From assembly GCF_900149685.1 (NCBI RefSeq), contig NZ_LT702999.1:1736001-1800000 (forward strand): DNA of 64,000 nucleotides. The letters run 5' to 3'. This document shows, piece by piece, positions 19,577 to 27,582 of the stretch. The notes beneath the pieces were generated by a model. It searched no databases. It was not told where the DNA came from and saw nothing but the letters and a program-made list of their open reading frames with translations. Position 1 is the first letter of the stretch, and every line of letters starts with the position of its first letter. The position numbers and the translations under genes are program-made. The DNA comes from Erythrobacter sp. Alg231-14. Its GTDB lineage: Bacteria; Pseudomonadota; Alphaproteobacteria; Sphingomonadales; Sphingomonadaceae.

Positions 19577-20494
19577 TCAGGATTCGCCGGATTCCGCTGC
19601 GTTGGTAGGGTCGTGAAGGCCCTGAACCGCTTCACCCGCAATCGCCATGCGCGCCTGCGCCGCTGCGACCAGAAACGGTTTGTCCAATTTCGCATACGCG
19701 CTTGGACTCATTCCCATGAAACGCTTGAAATCACGTACAAAATGGGCCTGATCATGGTATTGATAATCAAGCGTGCTGAGCCATTTCAGTGACGGGTCCA
19801 TCATAAATTGCGACAGGGACCGAAGGAACCTTTGGCGCCGCAGCAGCAATTTGGGCGTAAAGCCAAAGGCTCTCTTGGACAAACGCTCAAGTGATCGGAT
19901 GTTCATTCCCACTCGATCCGCCAGATCGCTCACCATCGACAGTTCGGGATCGACCAAAGCCGCATTGATTGCCCCAATCGCGCGCATGGCACCATTTGCA
20001 GGCGGTTCGCGCGGGATCAAACTCGCCATATGCGCTTCAATCAGAGCAAGTTCTTCGGCGTGCTCACCGCTGCTGTTGGCCAATGCCTTGGCCAAGGGTC
20101 GGAACGCAGTAAATGCCGGATCGGTGTTCCCGTCGGTTATGCAATCGGCGTAGTCAAAGGCAGGCGAATCGATAAGAGCGGCCCAGCCCAACGGCATCAA
20201 CCCAATGCCCCAACTGCTGCCAGTGGTGATCCGAAACTTGGTCGCTCGGCTGGTTGGCCCCGTAACCGAAAATGCCGGCGAATAGGCAAGAGGGTCATCC
20301 CCCACTGCCGATTGCGCCCAGCCGGAATCCATAAACCTTAGGTTGGGCCATTCGGGATGAAGGTAGTCTTCCAGCACCTGCTCATGCGGCGATGTGGTCG
20401 CCTGAGTGTGGTAATACGTAGTGACGAAAGGGGCCAACTCTGCGCTAGGCAGCGCAAACCTGATAGCAATCGCATTGCCCAATTCAGCGTGCAC
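19577..20494 (-). CDS. AraC-family transcriptional regulator (copy A)
   Basis: 305 residues. The N-terminal 180 residues form a ligand-sensing type domain; the C-terminal HTH pair lies at about 190-280, with RSLERLSKRAFGFTPKLLLR and FVRDFKRFMGMSPSAY as the recognition region. It starts with GTG at 20494, set by AAGGAA 7 nt upstream. It is a close paralogue of the next gene (both contain FGFTPKLLLRRQRF), and the two lie head to tail 160 nt apart, so they arose by tandem duplication. Target and ligand are unknown; the 20495-20654 gap holds no clear direct repeats. Confidence 0.88.
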   Translation of the reverse strand: MHAELGNAIAIRFALPSAELAPFVTTYYHTQATTSPHEQVLEDYLHPEWPNLRFMDSGWAQSAVGDDPLAYSPAFSVTGPTSRATKFRITTGSSWGIGLMPLGWAALIDSPAFDYADCITDGNTDPAFTAFRPLAKALANSSGEHAEELALIEAHMASLIPREPPANGAMRAIGAINAALVDPELSMVSDLADRVGMNIRSLERLSKRAFGFTPKLLLRRQRFLRSLSQFMMDPSLKWLSTLDYQYHDQAHFVRDFKRFMGMSPSAYAKLDKPFLVAAAQARMAIAGEAVQGLHDPTNAAESGES

Positions 20495-20654
20495 TGATCG
20501 CTTCCTTTCCTCCTACCAACCCAGCACCAATCGGATGCAAAGGTCGGGCAACCCCAGTCTTGGGCCTTGTTACAGCCGCCTAAGCCGTACTTGAATTTGG
20601 GTAGGGAAACGAAAGGGAAACTGCAACTTTCCCGGCCACCGATTGCTCGCCGTG

Positions 20655-21590
20655 TTAGTCGGCCTCTCGAACAGGTTGGTCCAAGGTTTGTGCCGCACTG
20701 CCCCAAACCCGGGCGCGCGCTTCCATAAAGGAAGCCAAAATCGGATGATCAAGCGATGCGTATTTGCTGGGCGTCATCGTCATGAATTGGGTGAATTCAC
20801 GCGTGAACTGAGCTTGATCGTGATATTCTTCATCCATCGCCTCTGTCCAACGCGATCCTTGCTGAAGCATAAAACTCGATAGGCTGCGCATGAAACGTTG
20901 GCGGCGAAGCAGCAATTTGGGCGTGAAGCCGAAATAGCGGTGGCACATGCGCTCCAAGGTGCGGATACTCATTCCGCATTGTGCAGCCAAATCACCCACC
21001 ACATGATGCTCTCCACTGACCAAAGCGGTGTGGATTCGCATAATTTTGGGCTCGTCACGATTGGGCTTCATCAACCGCTCCAAATTTTCATGGAGAAACG
21101 CCAATTGATCTTCGGTCGAGATCGAAGGATCGCACAACACATCGGACAAGCAGTCGAATTTCGAAAAGACGGGATGTTTGGCCCCGTCGCACACCGAATT
21201 CGTCAGATCGACCGCATCGGCATCCACAAATCGCGCCCACCCCAAAGGCAAGAATCCGATGCCCCACATGCGGGTCGTCGACAATCTAAACTCACACGGG
21301 AGCGAGCTGGGCCCAGTCGCGGTAAAACGCGCGCCTTCTGCCACGGAATCGCCAATTTTCGCGCGCGGCGCGGAATGACCGAAAAAGCGGATGTTGCCCC
21401 ATTCGGGTTGAAGATAATCCTCGATCGAGGTTCCATCTTCGCAATCGAAAGCGAATTGATAGAAAGTCGTGAAGCAACCATCGAATTGCGGCGGCGGATT
21501 GTAGAAACGGCTGCGCACCAAATAGCGCGAATCATCGCTGCGCGATTCATCTTCGGCCCTGACCCGGAATGTGCCTGACGGTTCCCCCAT
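20655..21590 (-). CDS. AraC-family transcriptional regulator (copy B)
   Basis: 311 residues with the same architecture as copy A: N-terminal sensor-like domain including DYLQPEWGNIRFFGHS (about 56-72), C-terminal HTH domains at about 200-285 (RTLERMCHRYFGFTPKLLLR, FTREFTQFMTMTPSKY). Two 17-bp direct repeats with a 22-bp period lie 17-58 nt before its start codon, the spacing typical of AraC-family operators, so autoregulation is likely. One half of that motif also occurs before the alpha/beta hydrolase gene at 14.4 kb, which may be a target. Confidence 0.88.
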   Translation of the reverse strand: MGEPSGTFRVRAEDESRSDDSRYLVRSRFYNPPPQFDGCFTTFYQFAFDCEDGTSIEDYLQPEWGNIRFFGHSAPRAKIGDSVAEGARFTATGPSSLPCEFRLSTTRMWGIGFLPLGWARFVDADAVDLTNSVCDGAKHPVFSKFDCLSDVLCDPSISTEDQLAFLHENLERLMKPNRDEPKIMRIHTALVSGEHHVVGDLAAQCGMSIRTLERMCHRYFGFTPKLLLRRQRFMRSLSSFMLQQGSRWTEAMDEEYHDQAQFTREFTQFMTMTPSKYASLDHPILASFMEARARVWGSAAQTLDQPVREAD

Positions 21591-21607
21591 CCGCTCGGTC
21601 TGACCGA

Positions 21608-21648
21608 TTTGGCGCGATCTTACAAGGCTCGTGGCGCGATCTTACAAG
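21608..21648 (-). promoter_or_regulatory. Direct repeats upstream of the AraC copy B gene
   Basis: TGGCGCGATCTTACAAG occurs twice (21610-21626 and 21632-21648) with a 5-nt spacer. On the sense strand this is CTTGTAAGATCGCGCCA. A period of 22 bp puts both on one DNA face, as for AraC dimers. A -10-like TAAGAT is included in each copy. Confidence 0.6.
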
Positions 21649-21710
21649 AAGTAACAGGTTTGCGATGTTGCTCGCTGCCCGCACTCTCAATCCGCGGCCT
21701 CTTTTCCAAC

Positions 21711-21752
21711 AAAAAGGGCCTTGGAGCGGATGATCGCGCCAAGGCCCTTTTC
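21711..21752 (-). terminator. Terminator of rpmI-rplT
   Basis: A 13-bp perfect stem (AAAAGGGCCTTGG / CCAAGGCCCTTTT) with a 14-nt loop. On the minus strand it lies 65 nt after the rplT stop and ends in a T-run. The A/T flanks make it potentially active in both directions. Confidence 0.85.
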
Positions 21753-21816
21753 AATATCGTTGTGAACCCGCAATCAACGTTGACGAACAACGTTGCCTCG
21801 CGCGGTTACACGCGCA

Positions 21817-22182
21817 TTACGCTTCGGCGGGAAGCGCGGCTTTCGCCTGAGCGATAACCGTTTTGAACGCTGCTTCTTCGTTCATGGCCAAATCGGCCAT
21901 GACTTTGCGGTCCAATTCAATACCCGCAAGCTTCACGCCGTGCATGAATTGCGAATATGTCAGACCTTCGGCGCGAACAGCCGCGTTGATGCGTTGAATC
22001 CAGAGCGCGCGGAAGCTGCGCTTCTTGGCTTTGCGATCGCGATACGCATACTGACCGGCCTTTTCGACCGCTTGGCGTGCAACGCGAATGGTGTTTTTGC
22101 GGCGGCCGCGATAGCCTTTGGCCTGTTCGAGTAGCCGCTTGTGTTTCTGGCGCGTGGTCACGCCGCGTTTAATGCGAGGCAT
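21817..22182 (-). CDS. rplT: 50S ribosomal protein L20
   Basis: 121 residues, highly basic. [20 protein letters not shown] and [10 protein letters not shown] are diagnostic. It binds 23S rRNA early in assembly and in other bacteria represses its own operon. It follows rpmI by 25 nt. infC, the usual first gene of this operon, is not adjacent here. Confidence 0.97.
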   Translation of the reverse strand: MPRIKRGVTTRQKHKRLLEQAKGYRGRRKNTIRVARQAVEKAGQYAYRDRKAKKRSFRALWIQRINAAVRAEGLTYSQFMHGVKLAGIELDRKVMADLAMNEEAAFKTVIAQAKAALPAEA

Positions 22183-22207
22183 ATCTTTATCTCCTTAAAT
22201 GGCGTGA

Positions 22208-22411
22208 TCAGTTGAGGCCGTATGGCGCCCATTTTTTGATCGTGCGGCAATCAGGATCCGAGGCAACCGAAGTGCCGCGATTTTGACGGATATACTTTGC
22301 ATTGTGGCTCATCAGACGGTGACGCTTACCAGCGACGCCGTGCTTGACCTTGCCAGTTGCGGTGATTTTGAAGCGTTTCTTCACACCGCTTTTGGTCTTC
22401 AGCTTGGGCAT
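22208..22411 (-). CDS. rpmI: 50S ribosomal protein L35
   Basis: 67 residues beginning [14 protein letters not shown], the L35 signature. The ATG at 22411 is chosen over one two codons upstream because AAAGGAG ends directly at the upstream ATG, leaving the proper 6-nt spacing only for 22411. It is the first gene of rpmI-rplT. Confidence 0.96.
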   Translation of the reverse strand: MPKLKTKSGVKKRFKITATGKVKHGVAGKRHRLMSHNAKYIRQNRGTSVASDPDCRTIKKWAPYGLN

Positions 22412-22601
22412 TTTCATCTCCTTTGATCAGAGACACGTCAAACCAGCCCTGGCAGCCCTATTAGCCAGGCCGATCGCTTGATTCGTGTCGTTGAAGGAGC
22501 GCCCAATAGTCGCGGGGGGCGCAGGAGGCAAGCGTTTTACGCGGCGCCAACCTCGAATTGCGCGTGAGGGCAGCCATCTAGGCCACCGCCCCACGCTGCG
22601 A
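22412..22601 (-). other. 190-nt leader region of rpmI-rplT with small hairpin
   Basis: No gene is seen here. A 6-bp perfect hairpin (CCTGGC / GCCAGG, 22448-22469) lies 36 nt before rpmI. In other bacteria this operon has a leader bound by L20; this one does not visibly match a known form. Confidence 0.3.
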
Positions 22602-23045
22602 TCAATCTCCCGAATAGATCGGTCGACCAGTCTCTTTGATCCATTGCGCAAAGTTTCCATGCGCAATTGGCTCGGCACCCTCTGGTAAATCAGCCGTCCA
22701 AATATAGGCCTGCGCCTCGGTCTCACCGAACCCGTCCCATCCATCCACTTGCACGGGCTGACGCGTGTAATCCGCCCCTTCGAACGCGTCGACCGCCGCA
22801 ATATCGACCGCCGATGCGTCGTGGATTGCACCGTGCACAATCGTCGCAAAACGCGCTTGTGTTGGGATCAACGCAGGATGCCAGCCATTGGGAGTAGGGA
22901 TCGCATACAGCGCGCCTTGAACCGTGGCAGGCGCACCCATTCCCAGCCCCGCGAGAAACGGCCAATCGCCGCCATCAGGGCCAAGTCCGTCTTGCAGAAC
23001 GCCGTAAAAGAAGAGGTGTCGTGAGCGGGTCATGGCCGATCCCAT
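22602..23045 (-). CDS. Gamma-glutamylcyclotransferase-like (AIG2) family protein
   Basis: 147 residues. The start HLFFYGVLQDG resembles the substrate-loop motif YGTL of the GGCT/AIG2 fold, and AVDAFEGADYTRQPVQV in the middle and EAQAYIW near the C-terminus fit as well. The catalytic acid of true cyclotransferases is plausibly the glutamate in FEGADY. Members cleave gamma-glutamyl peptides or act on similar adducts; specificity is unknown. ATG at 23045 has GGAG 9 nt upstream; the ATG at 23033 is an alternative. Confidence 0.8.
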   Translation of the reverse strand: MGSAMTRSRHLFFYGVLQDGLGPDGGDWPFLAGLGMGAPATVQGALYAIPTPNGWHPALIPTQARFATIVHGAIHDASAVDIAAVDAFEGADYTRQPVQVDGWDGFGETEAQAYIWTADLPEGAEPIAHGNFAQWIKETGRPIYSGD

Positions 23046-23221
23046 ACCCAATAGCTCCGAGCCTGTCTAAGAGCGGCAACTATCAGCCATCACCGAACTA
23101 TCCGTGATAGGCCGAAATTGGGGTGAAAGCGGAACGTCTGCAAATGGAATGGCGGCCTCTGAAATGGGCCTAGTTGAGCCAAGCGATCTTCGAGCTCTTC
23201 AACTCTGTATCTGGCATGAGA

Positions 23222-23806
23222 TCATGGGGTAGTGCCCCATCCTGCTAACAAAGCCTTGATTGCGTTCGATAGGTATGGCCTCACGTCCTTGCCCGTTCTC
23301 ACGCTGTGGAGCGTCGCCTCGGCGACGAGAGAATTGATAAAAGAAGCCGCCAATTGGACATCCTCGATCTCGACCGCGCGGTTGTCTCTCGCCTCTTCCA
23401 GTAACTCGCGGATCCGAGCGATGCCGATTCTATCTTCAATTTGCCGCGCCTTTTTGTACCCCAACGCCGTAGGACCAATGTCTAGAAGTATAGCGGCGGT
23501 GGATTGATTCTGAATTTCAGTCAGCCATGCGATGCAACCATCTCTCAAGCGCAACATGGGAGGTTCGTCCGGGCAAACACCACTGAACGCTCGTTCAATC
23601 GTGGTCTGGGACTCGTGCACATAGATTGCTTCGATGATGTCATCCTTGCTTCGAAAGTGATGATACAGCGCCCCTTTGCTTAGGTCGGTTTCTTCTAGCA
23701 CTAGCTGAACGGTCGTCGCACCTAGCCCACGGGACAGAAGCGAGCTGCGAAAGGTCTCGAGCAATCTGGCCCTAGTCGTGGCTGACTTGTCTTTCTGGTT
23801 GACCAT
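23222..23806 (-). CDS. TetR-family transcriptional regulator
   Basis: 194 residues. An N-terminal HTH is clear (about 10-57: TVQLVLEETDLSKGALYHHF, then RSKDDIIEAIY), the classic TetR pattern; the rest is a helical ligand and dimer domain of the AcrR/YsiA-like type. It is divergent from the NTF2-like gene, with an imperfect 21-bp inverted repeat between them that could be its operator. The ATG at 23806 is preceded by only a weak ribosome site; an upstream start at 23836 is possible. It likely represses the neighbour and itself. Confidence 0.88.
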   Translation of the reverse strand: MVNQKDKSATTRARLLETFRSSLLSRGLGATTVQLVLEETDLSKGALYHHFRSKDDIIEAIYVHESQTTIERAFSGVCPDEPPMLRLRDGCIAWLTEIQNQSTAAILLDIGPTALGYKKARQIEDRIGIARIRELLEEARDNRAVEIEDVQLAASFINSLVAEATLHSVRTGKDVRPYLSNAIKALLAGWGTTP

Positions 23807-23839
23807 GACGGTGTCTTTACACAGCTCCCAAAGCATATA

Positions 23840-23860
23840 AAACAGACCATAGGTTTGTTT
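23840..23860. promoter_or_regulatory. Candidate TetR operator
   Basis: AAACAGACC-ATA-GGTTTGTTT: 9-bp arms with one mismatch around a 3-bp centre, in the short divergent gap between the TetR and NTF2-like genes and next to an AT-rich TATAAA. Position and symmetry fit a TetR-dimer site. Confidence 0.55.
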
Positions 23861-23877
23861 TTAGAATGAGGCATCAG

Positions 23878-24258
23878 ATGCGCACCTACATCGAAAATCT
23901 GGGCAACATGTTTGGCGCTTGGAATACCACCGACGAAAAAGAACAGGCACGTCTTGCGGAGGCTGCCCTGGAACACAACGTCCATTTCGTCGACCCGAAC
24001 CACAATATCGTCGGTCGTGGCGCGTTTCTGGAAATGGTCAGGGCAACCCAGACCAAGTTCCCCGGACTGCGCTACGGGCCGTCATGCGAGCCTCAAATAC
24101 AGAACAACTTTTGTCGTTATCACTGGGCAATACACAGCGGTGAAAAACAGGTTATGACTGGCTTTGACGTTACAGAAGTGACCGATGCTGGCAAAATAAT
24201 GAAGGTAATCGGTTTCTTCGGTGAACTCGAAAGAAATATGTCTGCGCCAGTGAGCTAA
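23878..24258 (+). CDS. NTF2-like / SnoaL-like protein
   Basis: 126 residues with the compact alpha+beta shape of the NTF2-like superfamily: an opening helix (YIENLGNMFGAWN), HFVDPNHNIVGRGAFLEMV at about 35-53, and a final strand KVIGFFGEL. Members are small enzymes (isomerases, cyclases) or ligand-binding proteins. ATG at 23878 has GAGG 6 nt upstream; an ATG four codons earlier lacks a site. It is transcribed away from a TetR gene, which suggests control by an unknown small molecule. No substrate can be named. Confidence 0.8.
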   Translation: MRTYIENLGNMFGAWNTTDEKEQARLAEAALEHNVHFVDPNHNIVGRGAFLEMVRATQTKFPGLRYGPSCEPQIQNNFCRYHWAIHSGEKQVMTGFDVTEVTDAGKIMKVIGFFGELERNMSAPVS

Positions 24259-24337
24259 TCTGGCGTATCCAATCGTCTACAACTGGGTCGCTAGCAGAAT
24301 GCCCGGTCTTGAGGCCAAGCAAGCGATAACAGACGCC

Positions 24338-24387
24338 CCTACCCCATCGCTTCCAACGCTTCCTCTAACCGAGCTGGTTCGCCCAGC
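24338..24387. repeat. 50-bp direct repeat, left copy (remnant of the hisN 3' end)
   Basis: 48 of 50 bases match 25568-25617, the last part of hisN. On the minus strand it still encodes LGEPARLEEALEAMG and a stop, but the frame is closed by a stop about 17 codons further upstream, so it is a relict. The 301-nt gap 24259-24559 holds nothing else I can identify. Confidence 0.85.
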
Positions 24388-24559
24388 ATCAATTGGTATT
24401 GAAACGTCGGGTCAAAGCGGTTCTCTCAGTCGCTCTCAATAGACGCGATATCGGAGGTTCTAAACCGCATAAATGACTTGCAGCGCCGCTTTGGACGGTT
24501 TGGTCAGCATTGGCGGCACGCATCCAATTGCTTAGCCGGTTGTCGGTTGATAAACCCGG

Positions 24560-25561
24560 ATGATGGACAAGCCGCCTTCCCCGTCCGACCTATGGCAGCA
24601 TCCCAGCGTGCGCGTTTCGGCGGCGGTGGCGGTGGCCGGCCTGTATGCACTTTTGTGCTATGCTTTGGTCGAATCCGTTTTGGGCGGCCTCGGCTTGATC
24701 AGCGTGGTCTTTGCGATACTTCAGCCCGCGATCATATCAGCATTTGTCGCCTATATCGGCGATCCAATGTACCGCCGGACGCGGTCCTATTACCTGTTGG
24801 TGCCAACCGCGCTCACCGTAGGGATGATCGTCGTGGCCGCGTTTTTCTTGCAAGAGGGCGTCATTTGCATCGCGATGCTTTCACCCTTGTGGTTGGTAAG
24901 CGGGACAACCGGGACCTACATTCTAACCAAGGTCCGCAAACGTCCGCAGTCACGCGATGAAGACGTCGCCGTCTTTCAGGCTAGCGCATGGCTTTTGGTG
25001 CCACTCATCATGATCCCGGTGGAGCAATCGATACCATTGCCGACCGCCGAATACACGGTCACTCGATCGATCGACGTCGATGCAAAACCTGAAAACGTGT
25101 GGGAATTGATGCAATCGGTGCCCGACCTGTCACCCGAAGAGGGCCGCTGGAATCTCTCGCAGGATGTCATCGGCGTACCGCGCCCCGTAGAGGCCAGCCT
25201 AGAGGGACAAGGCGTTGATTCTGTTCGCCGCGCTCAATGGGGTGAGGGCATCATGTTTGAAGAGCATGTAACCACATGGTCGCCAGAGAAAGAGATCGCT
25301 TGGGATTTCGTCTTTCCGCAAAGCGATGCTTGGGATTTCACCGACCGACACCTTCACCCTGACAGCGACTATATGCGGATCGAGACAGGGGGCTACACCC
25401 TCGAACAGCTTGGGCCAGAGCGGGTGCGTTTAACGCTGCATACGACGTATAAGGCCCGCACCGCACTCAACGCATACGCATCGCTATGGGGCGAGTTCTT
25501 TTTGGGCGATATTCAATCAAACATTCTGGCGGCCATAGCGGACCGGGCCGAGGCCCAATAA
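24560..25561 (+). CDS. Membrane protein with C-terminal SRPBCC-like domain
   Basis: 333 residues. Five hydrophobic segments occupy about 17-39, 43-66, 80-98, 101-118 and 142-157; then a soluble part (about 165-330) begins YTVTRSIDVDAKPENVWELM, the opening strand-helix of SRPBCC/polyketide-cyclase-like domains, and contains WGEGIMFEEHVTTWSPEKEI. The fused layout resembles membrane proteins with a lipid- or ligand-binding domain at the membrane face. Function is unknown. The gene stops 7 nt before the hisN stop codon on the other strand and is bracketed by 50-bp direct repeats copied from the hisN end, so it may have arrived by recombination. No ribosome site is obvious. Confidence 0.75.
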   Translation: MMDKPPSPSDLWQHPSVRVSAAVAVAGLYALLCYALVESVLGGLGLISVVFAILQPAIISAFVAYIGDPMYRRTRSYYLLVPTALTVGMIVVAAFFLQEGVICIAMLSPLWLVSGTTGTYILTKVRKRPQSRDEDVAVFQASAWLLVPLIMIPVEQSIPLPTAEYTVTRSIDVDAKPENVWELMQSVPDLSPEEGRWNLSQDVIGVPRPVEASLEGQGVDSVRRAQWGEGIMFEEHVTTWSPEKEIAWDFVFPQSDAWDFTDRHLHPDSDYMRIETGGYTLEQLGPERVRLTLHTTYKARTALNAYASLWGEFFLGDIQSNILAAIADRAEAQ

Positions 25562-25567
25562 GCAGCA

Positions 25568-25617
25568 CCTACCCCATCGCTTCCAACGCTTCCTCTAACC
25601 GCGCCGGTTCGCCCAGC
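25568..25617. repeat. 50-bp direct repeat, right copy (hisN 3' end)
   Basis: The functional counterpart of 24338-24387, 1,230 bp apart; covers the last codons and stop of hisN. Confidence 0.85.
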
Positions 25618-26336
25618 GCCAGAACGCTGCCATCGGAGTTCGCGTCCAGCGGGTTGCCTTGCCAATCACTCATCAACCCGCCTGCGCCTTCTACGATCGG
25701 AACCAAAGCGGCGTAGTCGTAGAGCTTCAATCCGGCCTCGCACACAATGTCGAGATGGCCGCTCGCCAGAAGGCCGTAATTGTAGCAATCGCCGCCCCAC
25801 ACCACCATTTGCGATGTCTGCGCGGCAAGCGACATGAACGCGCCCGCCTGATCGTCGGTGAAGTATTGCGGCGCGGAAGATGCCAAGCTCGCATTAGACA
25901 ATTCATTGCAAGAGCGCGTGCGCACCGGCAGGCCATTAAATGTGGTGCCTTCGCCAATCCGCCCGGCCCATCGTTCCCCCGCGATCGGTTGGTCAATGAC
26001 ACCCAAAACCGGCCAGCCGTCCTGCAACAAAGCGATCAACGTCCCGAATATCGGGCGACCCGCCATGAAACTGACTGTGCCGTCGATCGGGTCGAGCACC
26101 CATTGCCGCCCGGCCCCTTCATTGCGAGTGCCATATTCTTCGCCGATGATACCGTCATCGGGACAATGTTCCTCAATCAACACCCGCATCGCCGCCTCCG
26201 CGGCGCGATCGGCCTCCGTTACTGGAGAATTGTCGGCTTTGCGCTCCTGCTCCCACGTTCCGCGGAACATCGGCCGAATGGCATGACCCGCTGCATCAGC
26301 AAGAGCATTGGCAAGGGCGAGATCGGATTTGGTCAT
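25569..26336 (-). CDS. hisN: Histidinol-phosphatase, inositol monophosphatase type
   Basis: 255 residues of the magnesium-dependent IMPase fold: GEEYGT (first metal ligand), the signature DPIDGTVSF (about 98-106) and WGGDCYNY with GLKLYDYAALVPIVEGAGG near the C-terminus. The Cys-Tyr after WGGD and the family length fit the HisN-type histidinol-phosphatase of alphaproteobacteria; inositol or fructose bisphosphatase activity cannot be excluded. Start MTKSDLALA at 26336; longer frames upstream overlap the divergent AraC gene. Its last 50 bp are duplicated at 24338. Confidence 0.85.
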   Translation of the reverse strand: MTKSDLALANALADAAGHAIRPMFRGTWEQERKADNSPVTEADRAAEAAMRVLIEEHCPDDGIIGEEYGTRNEGAGRQWVLDPIDGTVSFMAGRPIFGTLIALLQDGWPVLGVIDQPIAGERWAGRIGEGTTFNGLPVRTRSCNELSNASLASSAPQYFTDDQAGAFMSLAAQTSQMVVWGGDCYNYGLLASGHLDIVCEAGLKLYDYAALVPIVEGAGGLMSDWQGNPLDANSDGSVLALGEPARLEEALEAMG

Positions 26337-26454
26337 CGAAGATTCCTGAATTGCTGATGGCCGGATACTGCGCAATTGATCCAATCTCCATCGGTTTTGG
26401 CCAAGCTGCAGTAATTTAGTGACATGCCAACGAGAATTCGTCAGGGCTAGTGTC

Positions 26455-27507
26455 ATGACCAAGGCTTCGAAATCGTTGGCGGGCAATTTGGCCAGTAAAG
26501 CGACGACGGGTCCAGCAACCAACGGCACCGGCCATCAGCCGCTCCGTTCTGAGACAGGAACGGCGGAAGATGGCACGCCGCTCGCATTCAATCGCTGTTC
26601 CGATGACCGGATCCGCCCATGGGTGGGCCGATCCATGGTCGTCTTTGCCTACTCCAAATCCGCCAAGGATCAGCAACAGGCCATGGTTTATGGGCAATTG
26701 TGCAATGATTGCGCATATTTGCGCACCGCCGTTGGCGTGAATTGGACAGCAGGGACCGCGCAAGGCCCGATGGAATTTCGCGACGAAACCTTTCTGTGCG
26801 GCCAACATTCCACTGTCATGCCTTTGCGATATGCCGGCGGGATAAAAGTCGCCGGTCTGATGCTTCGCCCTGGTGCATTGCGCGCCTTGTTTGGGTTGCA
26901 CGATGGCGAGATGCTCGACCGGATCACATTGATCAAAGATGTGGGCATTCCCGACCGAGAGGTCACCGGATTGTTCAACCTTGATTCCAATCCGAGCGAT
27001 TGGCTGGAGGCGATCGAAGATTGGTTGGCCGATTACGTTGTCAAAAACGGAATCGCCCCGCCCGACCCATTGTCGCAAGCGTTAGAATTACAGGCTTTCG
27101 CCGACCCCAACTGCGTGCTCAGCGAATTTGCTGAAGAGCAAGGTGTTTCACCGCGAACCGTCGAACGGGCTGCAAAACGCGATTTCGGGCTGACGCCCAA
27201 ACAGATCATGCGACGTGCGCGGATCCTTGATCTGGCTGCGCAATTGTGCGGCGTTGCGGATGAAGAAGAAGAAGAGATCATTCTTCGCTTCTTTGATCAG
27301 GCGCACCAAATCCGCGAATTCCATGCATTTTTCAATATGACGCCCGGTGACTTTGTCGCTCATCGCGCGGACGGATCCGGGCGATCGGCGCTTGTCACAC
27401 TCAGCCTTGAGATAAGGCAGGCACGGCGATTGGAATTGTTGGATCGGATTAGGCCGGGTGCCGTGCGCCCGTGGATGCGACGCGCATTTCTAGACGCTGC
27501 TGAATAG
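26455..27507 (+). CDS. AraC-family transcriptional regulator (third copy)
   Basis: 350 residues, with a long N-terminal sensor-like part (DDRIRPWVGRSMVVFAY around 45-65) and a C-terminal HTH region at about 215-300 (SPRTVERAAKRDFGLTPKQI, IREFHAFFNMTPGDF). It is related to the two AraC genes at 19.6-21.6 kb by general layout, but is more distant. A short acidic insert (EEEEEI) interrupts the second HTH. ATG at 26455 has AGGG about 9 nt upstream; a GTG at 26419 is less likely. It is divergent from hisN, with 118 nt between them. Confidence 0.85.
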   Translation: MTKASKSLAGNLASKATTGPATNGTGHQPLRSETGTAEDGTPLAFNRCSDDRIRPWVGRSMVVFAYSKSAKDQQQAMVYGQLCNDCAYLRTAVGVNWTAGTAQGPMEFRDETFLCGQHSTVMPLRYAGGIKVAGLMLRPGALRALFGLHDGEMLDRITLIKDVGIPDREVTGLFNLDSNPSDWLEAIEDWLADYVVKNGIAPPDPLSQALELQAFADPNCVLSEFAEEQGVSPRTVERAAKRDFGLTPKQIMRRARILDLAAQLCGVADEEEEEIILRFFDQAHQIREFHAFFNMTPGDFVAHRADGSGRSALVTLSLEIRQARRLELLDRIRPGAVRPWMRRAFLDAAE

Positions 27508-27582
27508 GATTGCTGTTTAGCGGTTCAACGCGCGGGGGCTGCAACCTTTGCCGCCCCGATCAACCGCACAATCCCTAACCCG

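Noticed and set aside
21731-21743. GATCGCGCCAA inside the rplT terminator
   Set aside because: Resembles part of the AraC motif but is explained by the terminator stem and loop.
22427-22849. A 140-codon minus-strand frame across the rpmI leader and the GGCT-like gene
   Set aside because: Out of frame with the GGCT-like gene, Arg/Ser-rich and without any domain.
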